Shown here piece by piece: positions 9,090 to 17,139 of a stretch of DNA of 64,000 bases. Both the position numbers and the translations under genes were made by a program. Location: the NCBI RefSeq assembly GCF_004745945.1, contig NZ_SRLE01000014.1, positions 62,001-126,000 on the forward strand, read 5' to 3'. The DNA is from Mangrovimicrobium sediminis. GTDB lineage: Bacteria > Pseudomonadota > Gammaproteobacteria > Pseudomonadales > Halieaceae. The notes below the pieces were generated by a model. That model saw nothing but the letters and a program-made list of their open reading frames with translations. It did no database searches and had not been told where the DNA came from. The first letter of the stretch is position 1. Every line of letters starts with the position of its first letter.

Positions 9090-9444
9090 GTCGTGTCCGA
9101 ATAAAGTTCAAGTTCGCGTCCAAGGCGCGTGACATCCGGGCATACACAGCACCTACGTCCACAGACAACAAGCCGGCGAGAGCCATCCAGCTCAAATGGC
9201 TGGTGAGCAGCATCCCCTGTACAAAAGTAAAACAATTGCCAGGTTAAAAAAAGCGACTTCGTCCCCTTCCACACGACAGGCGTGGACTCAGTCGTCAGTG
9301 CAGGCAAAGAGCCCCGGAAAACACCTAGCCGGCCCCCTCCATCAGGATACCCGAACATCACGCCTCCCTTGCACCCTTCCATGTTTTACAGCGACACTGC
9401 ACAGCGCAATTCCACGCAACCCGATACCCTGAGAGCGCGATACA
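9090..9444. other. Divergent intergenic region without a supported gene
   Basis: The 355 bases lie between the small membrane protein gene (minus strand) and the cupin gene (plus strand), so both promoters should be here. Short open frames on both strands have no recognisable protein character. I see no strong repeat, RNA gene or clear operator. Confidence 0.4.
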
Positions 9445-9891
9445 ATGATAAAAGCCCAGTTCAACCCCGAAGACGCCCACGCCGGCGCCAGCTATCCCTC
9501 CCCCCACGACGAGCCCTGCCGCGGCCGGCGCACCTGGACCGTGACCCGCCAGTACCGGCTGACCCAGTTCGGGGTCAACCGCGTCGAACTGGCGCCCGGG
9601 GCCTGGTCGACCCAGCGTCACTGGCACAAGAAAAATGACGAGGTAGTGATCGTGGTGTCCGGGGAAGTCGTACTGGTGACCGACCTCGGCGAGGAAGTGC
9701 TGCGCGCCGGGGACTGTGTCGCCTTCAAGGCGGGCGACCCCAACCCGCACCACCTGCAGAACCGCTCCGACCAGCCGGCGGTGTTCTACGATGTCGGCGG
9801 CCGCGACTTTACCGACGTCTCCACCTTTCCCGATATCGGCATTGAGGCGCGGCCCAACCTGCAGATCGAATTCCGCGACGTCAAAGCGTGA
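9445..9891 (+). CDS. Single-domain cupin protein
   Basis: The 148-residue protein carries cupin motif 1 as HWHKKNDE (His59, His61, Glu66) followed by the expected VVSGEVVLV turn. Motif 2 is GDPNPHHLQNRS, with His102 as the last metal ligand. A full ligand set implies a metal-binding cupin, but the reaction (oxygenase, isomerase or sensor) cannot be read from the sequence. Its stop overlaps the GTG start of the GST gene (GTGA), so the two are translationally coupled and probably act together. Confidence 0.85.
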   Translation: MIKAQFNPEDAHAGASYPSPHDEPCRGRRTWTVTRQYRLTQFGVNRVELAPGAWSTQRHWHKKNDEVVIVVSGEVVLVTDLGEEVLRAGDCVAFKAGDPNPHHLQNRSDQPAVFYDVGGRDFTDVSTFPDIGIEARPNLQIEFRDVKA

Positions 9892-10574
9892 GTACTGGCA
9901 TCGAGCTTTTTTATTTCCCCAGCCCGAACGGCAAGAAGATCAGTATCGCGCTGGAGGAAATGGAACTGCCCTACACAGTCACGCCGGTGAACATCCTGCG
10001 CGGCGAGCAGCAGGCGCCCGCGTTCCTCGAGATCAGCCCGAACAACCGCATTCCCGCACTGGTGGATTGCACTGCCAACGGGCAGCGCATCACGCTGTTC
10101 GAATCCGGCGCCATTCTTCAGTACCTGGGGCGCAAGAGCGGGAAGCTCTACCCCAGCGATGAGGCAGCGCGCTGCCAGGTGGATTCCTGGCTGTTCTGGC
10201 AGATGGCGGGTCTGGGCCCGATGGCGGGCCAGCTGAGCTGGTTCCTGCGCGTGTCGAATATCCCCGATCGCGACGAGCGCGACTACGGCTACCCGATACA
10301 CCGCTACCGCAAGGAGGTGCGCCGGCTGTACGGCGTGCTGGAGCGGCAACTGCAGGGCCGCGAGTATATCTGCGATGACTATTCGATCGCCGACATCAGC
10401 GCCTGGACCTGGGTGGACCAGTATCACTCGCAGGTCGGGGAACTGGATGACTTCGGGGCGATAATGGCCTGGCATGCGCGAATCGCCGAACGGCCCGCCG
10501 TCCTGCGCGGGTGCGATATCTGGCACCCCGAGAGTAACGATGGCTGGTCTGCAGCCGGGCAGGCACCCGGCTGA
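9888..10574 (+). CDS. Glutathione S-transferase, Nu-class-like
   Basis: The 228-residue product has an N-terminal thioredoxin fold starting LFYFPSPNGKKISIALEE. The SPNGKK segment is the Asn-containing motif of Nu-class (YfcG/YghU-like) enzymes, which have disulfide reductase or peroxidase activity rather than classical conjugation. The cis-Pro/ES glutathione-binding part is visible as NRIPALVD followed by LFESGAILQYLG. An all-helical C-terminal domain follows, ending near residue 220 with YSIADISAWTW. The GTG start at 9888 overlaps the cupin stop. Its role here could be detoxification or ring/ether cleavage. Confidence 0.88.
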   Translation: MSTGIELFYFPSPNGKKISIALEEMELPYTVTPVNILRGEQQAPAFLEISPNNRIPALVDCTANGQRITLFESGAILQYLGRKSGKLYPSDEAARCQVDSWLFWQMAGLGPMAGQLSWFLRVSNIPDRDERDYGYPIHRYRKEVRRLYGVLERQLQGREYICDDYSIADISAWTWVDQYHSQVGELDDFGAIMAWHARIAERPAVLRGCDIWHPESNDGWSAAGQAPG

Positions 10575-10645
10575 GCCCAATCCGGCCAGATCGAAGCGCG
10601 TCAGACCGGGGGCAGTCGCGGCCGGGCGAGCCAGGTATAACCGAC

Positions 10646-11914
10646 TCAGTAATCCAGCCAGCGTCGCTTGTAGCCCTCCAGGCGCTTGTGCAGTTGCTCG
10701 CGTCGCTCCTGCGCTGAGATACGGCGCACCTTCGCCGGGAGTTCCCGGTCGAGCGCCGAAAACGGGACCACGCGCGCTGCGATGGCTGGCGTACCTGCCG
10801 TCGAACCAGGCGGTATACCCTGCCAGCGGTGCCCGAGAATGGTCCGCCGCAGGCCGCCGGTGTCCAGCCAGTTGTGTATTCCAGGGTCGCGGTGCGCGAC
10901 AACGTAGGTGAAGTCGCCGTCCTCGTCCGCCGCCATCTGGCACATGTTCAGGCTCCCGGTCCTCGACCAGTAGTCGGCAGTGAGGAAGAACTGGTCGCAC
11001 AACACCACGTTGCGAAACAACGCCCCTGCCGCGTTCGCCGTGATCACCAGCGCCTGGTCATCCTCCAGGCAGAGATTGCTCTTCGCCCCCCACTGCGTGG
11101 CCATGCCACCGAACGCGCCGGATGACGCCGGCGCCCGCAGTTCATTGGGTGGCTGCCCGGACGCGGACTGGGTGCAGTAGAACGTGAAATACAGCGACTG
11201 CATGGCTCCCTGCGCTGCGCGCGCCGCCAGCACATCCTCGTCCAGCGGTTCCCGGCCGGGTGCATCCAGCAACTGCGCGCTGATGTGGTTGGGCGTTTCG
11301 GAGCCCCAGTCGCCGATGGCGTCGCGGATCAACAGGTGATCGGCGCCGGGCGCCAGGCGCAGGTGGTTGGGTCGCGCTCCGGCGTCATCGTCGTCCAGAG
11401 TCAGGACAAACGAGCCGTCTTCCTCGTAGCGCATCTCCGCGCTGTCGAGCACCGCCAGGGTCGCCGTGGCCGCACCGCCGCTGGCGAGCGAGTACGTCAC
11501 GCTGGACGGCGCAACCCCACTGCACCGCCCGCGAATCTCGTAGCGCTGACCGGGCTCTACCGGAATCATGCGGTAGATAAAGTCCGGGCTGTCGCCACCC
11601 CAGCGGGAGCCGGGGATAGCGCGCCCGAACCAGTGGCCCGGCGGGTTCATCAGGCGCAGCACGCGCGGGTACCGCGGGTCGCTGTTGGCCGCCCGCAGCG
11701 CGTGGTGGAACAGGTACTCCTCGAGCATGTCGTCGAACCGGTCCATCTGTTCGCGCGCCGGGTAGGCGATGCCGTTGCGCCACAGCATCTCCACGATGGG
11801 TCGCACTCGCGCCACCGCAGGGGAGCACAACAGGCGCAGGGCGAGGTCCTCGAGCGCGCGCTCGTCCGCCGTGGCCAGCGGATTGTGCGGCAGCGTATCC
11901 GGGGGTTGGGGCAT
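10646..11914 (-). CDS. DUF1214-like protein, partner of a sulfotransferase
   Basis: The 422-residue product has a helical N-terminal part (about 1-110) and two beta-rich segments that resemble DUF1214-type domains: GQRYEIRGRCSG near 140-160, and ADYWSRTGSLNMCQM with DFTYVVAHRDPGIHNWLDT near 320-370. I see no signal peptide. Proteins of this kind are often encoded next to sulfotransferase-family genes. Here the sulfotransferase ends 12 bases upstream on the same strand, so the two form one operon. No catalytic residues can be assigned. Confidence 0.7.
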   Translation of the reverse strand: MPQPPDTLPHNPLATADERALEDLALRLLCSPAVARVRPIVEMLWRNGIAYPAREQMDRFDDMLEEYLFHHALRAANSDPRYPRVLRLMNPPGHWFGRAIPGSRWGGDSPDFIYRMIPVEPGQRYEIRGRCSGVAPSSVTYSLASGGAATATLAVLDSAEMRYEEDGSFVLTLDDDDAGARPNHLRLAPGADHLLIRDAIGDWGSETPNHISAQLLDAPGREPLDEDVLAARAAQGAMQSLYFTFYCTQSASGQPPNELRAPASSGAFGGMATQWGAKSNLCLEDDQALVITANAAGALFRNVVLCDQFFLTADYWSRTGSLNMCQMAADEDGDFTYVVAHRDPGIHNWLDTGGLRRTILGHRWQGIPPGSTAGTPAIAARVVPFSALDRELPAKVRRISAQERREQLHKRLEGYKRRWLDY

Positions 11915-11926
11915 TGCGTCCTCCCG

Positions 11927-13108
11927 CTAGGCGTCCTGGTGGGCGCGCAGCCCGAAACGTTCGGAGTAACCGGCGAACAATTGTTCTATCCACTTCCGGT
12001 CCAGGCCGTAGGGTGGATAGGAGTAGTCGTAGCGGCCGTAGCGGTCCACCGCGTTCTCCGGGTCGTCCAGCCAGCGTCCGACGCGCTGGCGATATTCGTC
12101 GGAAACATCCCAGCCGCGGCGCGCATATATGGCTTCGATAGTCCCGATCGGGTCACCGACCAGCTGGTGGAACGGCAGGTGGAGAATCCTCGGGTCGTCG
12201 ATGATCTCGCTGTTCATCATGCGCTCGACCGCCGCCTGCATCTGCTCGGCCCGCGCGCGCGCCTGGCTGGTCCAGTCCATGGGCCGGCCGTTGATCGCGT
12301 CGTAGGTCGCGGCGCGCACGGCCACGTTGGAAGCATAGATTTCCGACAGCGGGCGGTGCGCCCAGATGCACAGCGCGTCGGGGTAGGTCTCGAACAGGGC
12401 ACCGAGGTCCTGCTGCGCAGTGGCGAACTTACTCACCCAGTGTCGCTTGCCGGTATTCCACATCAGGTGCTGCACCACCTCGCGATGGAAGCGCACCGCC
12501 TCGCCGTAGCCGCCGTCGAGCACTACGCGCACGTCGAGCGTGGGCACGCGGTGAAGCAGCGAGGGATAGGCCGTGCGGAAATCCAGCGTCAGCAGTTCCT
12601 CGTCCTCGATCAGCTGGTAGGCGCCCTTGTCGGCGTAGGGGTGCAGGATCAATTGCCCGGGACAGAGGTTGATCCAGCTCTGTACATCGTGATCCGCGTA
12701 GGCGATGCGCCCTTTGCAGACGGGCCCCGCGCCCGGCGGGGGCGACGGCATCCGGCTGTGCCACGCGAGCGGCGCACACGCCTGTGGGTCCTGTGCCAGC
12801 AGGGCGTGCAGCAAGGTGGTGCCCGCCCGCGCGAAGCCGATGACGAACACCGGTTGCTCTACTGGCGTTTTCGCTATTCCGGGGTAGCGCCGGCGGTCCG
12901 CCGCCAGGTGCAGGCGACTGGCCAGGATATGCTGGATCTGGCGCTGCATCGCCAGCACCTGGTCGGGGGTGTACGGGCCGCGCTCGTTGATCCATTGCAC
13001 GAAATCGGCGACGCGCTGCTCCAGGTCCGCATCCATGTCGTCGAAAAACCCGGCCTCGCGCCGGGCCAGGGTCAGGATATGCGGCAACTCGAGGGTGACT
13101 GGCTGCAT
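11927..13108 (-). CDS. PAPS-dependent sulfotransferase family protein
   Basis: The product (393 residues from the chosen start) contains the 5'-phosphosulfate-binding loop as FVIGFARAGTTLL (residues 88-100), directly after a beta-strand as in the fold. Further down lies the Arg/Ser part of the 3'-phosphate site (HRPLSEIYAS). It belongs to the broad Sulfotransfer_3-type family, which can sulfate lipids, sterols or carbohydrates. I chose ATG 13108 (MQPVTLELPH) because the upstream frame crosses the palindromic promoter region and lacks protein character. A GGAG sits 13 bases upstream. The operon runs into the DUF1214-like gene and is divergent from the TetR gene. Confidence 0.82.
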   Translation of the reverse strand: MQPVTLELPHILTLARREAGFFDDMDADLEQRVADFVQWINERGPYTPDQVLAMQRQIQHILASRLHLAADRRRYPGIAKTPVEQPVFVIGFARAGTTLLHALLAQDPQACAPLAWHSRMPSPPPGAGPVCKGRIAYADHDVQSWINLCPGQLILHPYADKGAYQLIEDEELLTLDFRTAYPSLLHRVPTLDVRVVLDGGYGEAVRFHREVVQHLMWNTGKRHWVSKFATAQQDLGALFETYPDALCIWAHRPLSEIYASNVAVRAATYDAINGRPMDWTSQARARAEQMQAAVERMMNSEIIDDPRILHLPFHQLVGDPIGTIEAIYARRGWDVSDEYRQRVGRWLDDPENAVDRYGRYDYSYPPYGLDRKWIEQLFAGYSERFGLRAHQDA

Positions 13109-13160
13109 GGATTCGTAGCACTCCGGGGGGGTGACGACGCCGGGCGCCGTGATTGTTATT

Positions 13161-13176
13161 TTTAGCGTTCGCTCAA
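13161..13176. promoter_or_regulatory. Imperfect palindrome, candidate TetR operator 1
   Basis: TTTAGCGTTCGCTCAA is a 6-4-6 inverted repeat with one mismatch, and is a second version of the perfect palindrome 29 bases away. It lies in the divergent promoter region between the sulfotransferase and TetR genes, 53 bases upstream of the sulfotransferase start. Confidence 0.6.
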
Positions 13177-13189
13177 TTATAGGACAATT

Positions 13190-13205
13190 TTTAGCGACTG
13201 CTAAA
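13190..13205. promoter_or_regulatory. Perfect palindrome, candidate TetR operator 2
   Basis: TTTAGCGACTGCTAAA is a perfect 6-4-6 inverted repeat in an AT-rich pocket. It shares the TTTAGCG half-site with the site at 13161. Such paired sites between a TetR gene and a divergent operon are the usual arrangement for autoregulation and control of the neighbour. Confidence 0.7.
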
Positions 13206-13365
13206 TACCAGGCCCTGCCATTACCCGGGGAATCGATTGTATGTGCTTGTTTAAACAGATTCGGTACCGGAAAATGCCCGGACAGGTGGGCAGTTGCCCG
13301 CACTATCAGCGCCTCCAGCCAGGCATGGAGCCCCCTCCCCTCCCGACACCGACACAGGAGCCGGC

Positions 13366-13965
13366 ATGACCCGCGTCGCCAACACCGCCAAGCGCCAGCG
13401 CACCCGGCAGCGCGGCGATTCTTCCGACACCCGGCAGCGATTGCTCACGGCCGCGGAGCAACTGATGCGCGAGCAGGGCTACGCCGCGGTGACCTCCCGG
13501 CGCCTCGGCCAGCAATCGGGGGTGACCGCGACACTGGTGCACTACTACTTCGCATCCATGGACGACCTGTTCGTCAGCCTCTACCGCCAACACGCGGAGA
13601 CCACCCTCGCAAGGGTCAGGCAGGCTCTGGACACGCAGCAGGTACCGCAGGTGCTGTGGGCGTTGAATTCAGACCCCATCGACGGCGTACTGCACGTGGA
13701 ATTCATGGCCCTGTCCAACCATCGCCCGGCGGTGCGCGAGGCGATGGCCAACTACGGCGAGGTGTACCGCAAGATCCAGCACAACGCGTTGAAGAAGTAC
13801 CTGAAGAACAATGGCATCGAGCCGGCGATGGACCCGGACCTGATGATTACACTGATGGCCAGTACCGGTTTGCTACTGAGCCTGGAGCAGGCTTCCGGGA
13901 TGACATTCGGCCACCGCAAGACTCGCCGCTTCATCGCCGAACTCATCGATTCGCTGGAAGCATAG
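13366..13965 (+). CDS. TetR/AcrR family transcriptional regulator
   Basis: The 199-residue product has an N-terminal helix-turn-helix of TetR type: DTRQRLLTAAEQLMREQGYA, then VTSRRLGQQSGVTATLVHYYF, where the LVHYYF recognition-helix end is characteristic. The C-terminal ligand domain follows. ATG 13366 is preceded by AGGAG at 13356-13360; an upstream in-frame start adds only a Pro/Ala-rich tail. The gene is divergent from the sulfotransferase operon, and two TTTAGCG palindromes lie between them. It probably represses both units until a lipid-like or CoA ligand binds. Confidence 0.88.
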   Translation: MTRVANTAKRQRTRQRGDSSDTRQRLLTAAEQLMREQGYAAVTSRRLGQQSGVTATLVHYYFASMDDLFVSLYRQHAETTLARVRQALDTQQVPQVLWALNSDPIDGVLHVEFMALSNHRPAVREAMANYGEVYRKIQHNALKKYLKNNGIEPAMDPDLMITLMASTGLLLSLEQASGMTFGHRKTRRFIAELIDSLEA

Positions 13966-14014
13966 GACTCTCACCCGGCTTCCCACCGCGCCCAACCATG
14001 TAACCGGCACCAAC

Positions 14015-14043
14015 AAAAAGGCCACCTCCGCGGGGAGGTGGCC
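14015..14043 (-). terminator. Rho-independent terminator of the TauD-like gene
   Basis: A perfect 10-bp stem (GGCCACCTCC at 14020-14029 with GGAGGTGGCC at 14034-14043) is flanked on its low-coordinate side by AAAAA. Read on the minus strand this gives a hairpin followed by a U-tract, 45 bases after the dioxygenase stop. It may also stop the convergent TetR transcript. Confidence 0.85.
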
Positions 14044-14087
14044 TTGCCGGTTTACAGTCGAGCCGGGAGGTAACTCCCGACGCCGCG

Positions 14088-15047
14088 CTAGACCATGGTG
14101 TCTTCGAGCACCTTGTCCCCCACCGCGTCATTCTCGAAACGCCCAAGGCCGTAGTCGCCCTTGATGGTAGTACGCTGCATGCGGCGGTGAATACCCGGGG
14201 TGTGGCCGCTGACGCTGTGCAGCATGCGCCAGTTGTCCCAGATCAGCATGTCGGTGGGCTTCCACTTGTGGTAGTAGGGCTTGATCACGCGGTAGATCTC
14301 CTGGCACACCGCCTCCAGCAGTGCATCGCCCTCGGGATCTTCCTGGCCTTGCAGGCCCACGGCCATCCACGGCGACACGTGCAGCACCTGCTCCCCGCTC
14401 TTGCGCTCCCACACCGCCGGGTGCATTGCCCGCGGCATGGTCTTGGCGATCTCCAGGGTCGCCTTCATGGCGACATCCAGGCGCACGTCCCTGAGATCGC
14501 CGGGGCGACCGAAGCGCATGTGGTCGTAGAGCAGGTCCAGGGTGTACAGCACATCCTTGCCCGCGATGCGCTCACGCAGCGCGGGGTCGAAGTCGCGGTA
14601 CAGTTCGATGCCGTCGGCGAAGCCGGTCATGCCGCCCTCCGGCGGGATGTCCACCGCGCGCAGCACGCCGGCGCGGTTGAGTTCGTTGTTGTAGCAGTGG
14701 TCGAAGTGCCAGGGCAGCCAGGAGGAGAGTTGCTTGCCGTCCAGTTCGACGATGCCGCAGGTATCCGGGTTGTGGTCCATGTCGATCACGCCGGGCATGG
14801 CGTCCTCGTCGACACGTTTGACCGAGGCCACCGGGTGCTGCTTGAGCGGGCCGAACACGTCGCTCAGTTCCACCAGCATCTGCGGCGAGGACTCGATCTC
14901 CTCGAAGATGATCATGCCGCGGTCTTCGAACAGGTCGTTGATCTGCTGGCGCAGTGCTTCGTCTTTCAGGTTCTCGCGGGTCACGCCGGTGACGCGTACG
15001 CCGAAGGAAAGGTCATCCTGCAGGGGACGCACATCGATTGCTGACAT
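14088..15047 (-). CDS. TauD/TfdA family Fe(II)/2-oxoglutarate dioxygenase
   Basis: The 319-residue protein carries the 2-His-1-carboxylate iron site: His114 and Asp116 in PWHFDHCY, and a distal His in the MLHSVSGHTPGIHRRMQRTT segment, which also contains the Arg that binds 2-oxoglutarate. The length is normal for the family. These enzymes hydroxylate or cleave sulfonates, aryloxy acids, carnitine-like and other carboxylates, and the substrate is not evident here. It has a ribosome site (GGAGGAG-like) upstream and is divergent from an IclR regulator with repeats in the shared promoter region. A terminator follows. Confidence 0.88.
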   Translation of the reverse strand: MSAIDVRPLQDDLSFGVRVTGVTRENLKDEALRQQINDLFEDRGMIIFEEIESSPQMLVELSDVFGPLKQHPVASVKRVDEDAMPGVIDMDHNPDTCGIVELDGKQLSSWLPWHFDHCYNNELNRAGVLRAVDIPPEGGMTGFADGIELYRDFDPALRERIAGKDVLYTLDLLYDHMRFGRPGDLRDVRLDVAMKATLEIAKTMPRAMHPAVWERKSGEQVLHVSPWMAVGLQGQEDPEGDALLEAVCQEIYRVIKPYYHKWKPTDMLIWDNWRMLHSVSGHTPGIHRRMQRTTIKGDYGLGRFENDAVGDKVLEDTMV

Positions 15048-15104
15048 TGGTTTTCTCCTCCCGGATCAATCTCGGGCTTGTTCGCTGGTGGTGGCAATGA
15101 TCAC

Positions 15105-15143
15105 TTGCAGGGCTCTCTAGCAGGGCTCCCTTGCAGCGCTAAT
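15105..15143. repeat. Three tandem 13-bp imperfect direct repeats
   Basis: The units TTGCAGGGCTCTC, TAGCAGGGCTCCC and TTGCAGCGCTAAT follow each other without a gap. They share the core GCAGSGCT and lie in the promoter region between the TauD-like and IclR genes. They could be regulator binding sites. Confidence 0.6.
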
Positions 15144-15150
15144 TTGCGCT
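15135..15150. promoter_or_regulatory. Inverted repeat, candidate IclR operator
   Basis: AGCGC-TAATTT-GCGCT is a perfect 5-6-5 inverted repeat that overlaps the last of the three 13-bp repeats and lies 66 bases upstream of the IclR gene. Its TAATTTGCGC part recurs exactly at 58845-58854, upstream of the HyuB gene. Confidence 0.45.
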
Positions 15151-15215
15151 CTTCGCTTGTGTTACAAAGTGATCTGATATATCGTTTGGTGACATAATAC
15201 TAAGGCGAGGCTCCC

Positions 15216-15965
15216 ATGGCGGTCAAGCGCAGTCGCAGTGCATCCCGGGTGCTCTCGGTACTCGAGGGCATCGCCCAGTACCAGCCGGTGGGCGTCACCG
15301 AACTCTCCCGCCGCCTCGACGACGACAAGAGCGCCGTGCAGCGCGCCATCATGACCCTCGCCGACGAGGGCTGGATTCGCGCCACCGAAACGCGTCCCAC
15401 GCGCTGGGAGCTCACCGCGCACATGCTCACCCTCACCTACAGCGCCCACCTCAGCAACGCCCTGGTGCAGCGCGCACGGCCCATGCTGGAAGCCCTGCAC
15501 AGCCAGAGCGCGGAGACCATCCTGCTGTGCATCCCGGACCGCGGCCGCTTCGTGGTCATGGACGTGCTGGAAAGCCCCAACCTGTTACGCACCGTGCCCT
15601 ACGTGGGCATGGAAGTGCCGGTTGCGACCAGCGCCACCGGCCGTGCAGTGCTGCCCTACCTGAGCCCGGAGCAACAGGAAGAGTTGCTCGGGGAACCAGT
15701 AAGCGAGGCGCTGCAGACCAAGCTCGCGGAAACCCTGGTGCGCGGCTACGCGGTCAGCGCCGGCGATGTCTTCCCCGGCTCCACCAACATCGCCGCGCCG
15801 ATCGTCGAGCAGAACGGCGTGCCGGTGGGCGCGGTGGTGATGTCGGCGCCCACTGATCGCGTCGGCCCGGACCGCTGGGACTGGGCCGGCGGCCTGGTCA
15901 GCGATACTGCGCGGCGGCTGTCCCGCGGCCGGGCACGCGCCAATGCGACACTGACCGCGGCCTGA
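15216..15965 (+). CDS. IclR family transcriptional regulator
   Basis: The 249-residue product begins with a winged helix-turn-helix (SRVLSVLEGIAQYQPVGVTE through SAVQRAIMTLADEGWI). The C-terminal effector-binding domain follows, with typical blocks RTVPYVGMEVPVATSATGRA and GYAVSAGDVFPGSTNIAAPI. IclR proteins commonly control aromatic and alicyclic acid catabolism from divergent promoters. It is divergent from the TauD-like gene and upstream of the alpha/beta hydrolase gene on the same strand, so both are plausible targets. A GGCGAGG site precedes the ATG. Confidence 0.9.
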   Translation: MAVKRSRSASRVLSVLEGIAQYQPVGVTELSRRLDDDKSAVQRAIMTLADEGWIRATETRPTRWELTAHMLTLTYSAHLSNALVQRARPMLEALHSQSAETILLCIPDRGRFVVMDVLESPNLLRTVPYVGMEVPVATSATGRAVLPYLSPEQQEELLGEPVSEALQTKLAETLVRGYAVSAGDVFPGSTNIAAPIVEQNGVPVGAVVMSAPTDRVGPDRWDWAGGLVSDTARRLSRGRARANATLTAA

Positions 15966-16214
15966 AGTAGCATCGGTTCCAGAATACGCAAGATACACGG
16001 ACCGCGGCAAACAGGCGCACCCTCAGGGCTTTTACAGACAAGCATCGTAAACAGGAGTCGCACACAAAATTCGCAAACGGCTAACACCATAGCCATCGGC
16101 AAAAACCAGAAGTAAAAAACCATCAGTAGCAGCGAGTAGCAACCGCTATCAGCACCAACGATCACCAGGAACAATCATCAACAACTATCGCAAATAAAAA
16201 CGGGAGAACACCAC
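15966..16214 (+). other. A/C-rich leader before the alpha/beta hydrolase
   Basis: About 140 bases before the GTG start (roughly 16060-16200) are unusually poor in T and G on the coding strand and look unstructured. No gene is supported. It may be a long 5' untranslated leader that favours ribosome access or protein/sRNA binding. Confidence 0.35.
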
Positions 16215-17075
16215 GTGCCTACCATCGAGATCGACGGAATCAACATCGCCTATGAACTGCACGGCAAGGAAGGCGACCCGGCCATCGCCCTCACCCCCGG
16301 CGGCCGCTTCAACAAGGAAAGCCCCGGCCTGCCGGAACTGGCCGACGCCCTGGCCGCGGGCGGGCGCCGCGTGCTGCGCTGGGACCGCCCCAACTGCGGC
16401 GCCTCGGACATCTGCTTCGACGCCGAGAGCGAATCCGAACTGCACGGCCGCACCCTGACCAAACTGATCCGCGCGCTGGACCTCGGCCCCACCACCCTGG
16501 CCGCCGGCTCCGCCGGTTCGCGGGTGTCGCTGATCGCCGCCTCGCGGGACCCGGAGATCGTCTCCAAACTCGCCGTATGGTGGATCAGCGGCGGCACCCT
16601 GGGACTGATTTCCCTGGCCTACTACTACTGCTGCGACTACGGTATCGCCGCCAGTCACGCGGGCATGGAAGCGGTGGCGGCGATGCCCGGCTTCGCCGAG
16701 CAGATCGAGCGCAACCCGCGCAACCGCGACATCATCCTCGCCCAGGACCCGCAAAAGTTCATCGAGACCATGGAGCGCTGGGCGACCTTCTACCTGCCGC
16801 GCGAGGATTCCCCGGTGCCCGGCATGAGTCCGGAGGACTTCACGAAGCTCACCATGCCGGTGCGCATCTACCGCAACGGCGTGAGCGACCTCAGCCACCC
16901 GCGCGCCACCAGCGACTGGGTGCAGAAGCTGATCCCGCACTCTGAATACGTGGAAGCGCCCTGGGCGGACACCGAGTGGAACGACCGCTGCGCGGCCCAG
17001 CTCAAGGACGGCAGCCCGCTGTTCATCAACTGGGTGAAGCTGGCGCCGTCGCTGCTGGAGTTTACGGCGGGGTGA
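16215..17075 (+). CDS. Alpha/beta-fold hydrolase
   Basis: The 286-residue product has the oxyanion segment LTPGGRFNKESPG after the third strand. The nucleophile elbow is AAGSAGSRVSL, where the first Gly of GxSxG is Ala and the Ser is about residue 99. The C-terminal part carries a candidate acid, and the His could be in the region around SEYVEAPWADTEWND, but I cannot place it firmly. The start is GTG, behind a CGGGAGA ribosome site. It lies downstream of the IclR gene, with an A/C-rich leader between them. Likely a hydrolase or C-C bond hydrolase in the same catabolic route, at moderate confidence. Confidence 0.8.
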   Translation: MPTIEIDGINIAYELHGKEGDPAIALTPGGRFNKESPGLPELADALAAGGRRVLRWDRPNCGASDICFDAESESELHGRTLTKLIRALDLGPTTLAAGSAGSRVSLIAASRDPEIVSKLAVWWISGGTLGLISLAYYYCCDYGIAASHAGMEAVAAMPGFAEQIERNPRNRDIILAQDPQKFIETMERWATFYLPREDSPVPGMSPEDFTKLTMPVRIYRNGVSDLSHPRATSDWVQKLIPHSEYVEAPWADTEWNDRCAAQLKDGSPLFINWVKLAPSLLEFTAG

Positions 17076-17090
17076 GTGGCAGGGCGGGCC

Positions 17091-17116
17091 GGGGTCAGAG
17101 CCGTGGCTCCGACCCC
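17091..17116. repeat. Palindromic repeat copy 1
   Basis: A 26-base near-palindrome with left half GGGGTCAGAGCC and two mismatches. It is a degenerate copy of the perfect one 49 bases downstream, and both lie between the convergent hydrolase and acyl-CoA ligase genes. Confidence 0.7.
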
Positions 17117-17139
17117 TTGCTTCGGGCATCGGCTGGACC

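Noticed and set aside
9074-9382. 102-codon minus-strand frame in the gap before the cupin gene
   Set aside because: No family features, overlaps the start of the small membrane protein gene, and no ribosome site.
11285-13165. 626-codon plus-strand frame opposite the sulfotransferase and DUF1214-like genes
   Set aside because: Composition is that of antisense frames; both minus-strand genes have recognisable domains.
15746-16174. Hydrophobic minus-strand frame that looks like a membrane protein
   Set aside because: Its hydrophobic start comes from the T-rich complement of the A/C-rich leader, and the rest is antisense to the IclR gene.
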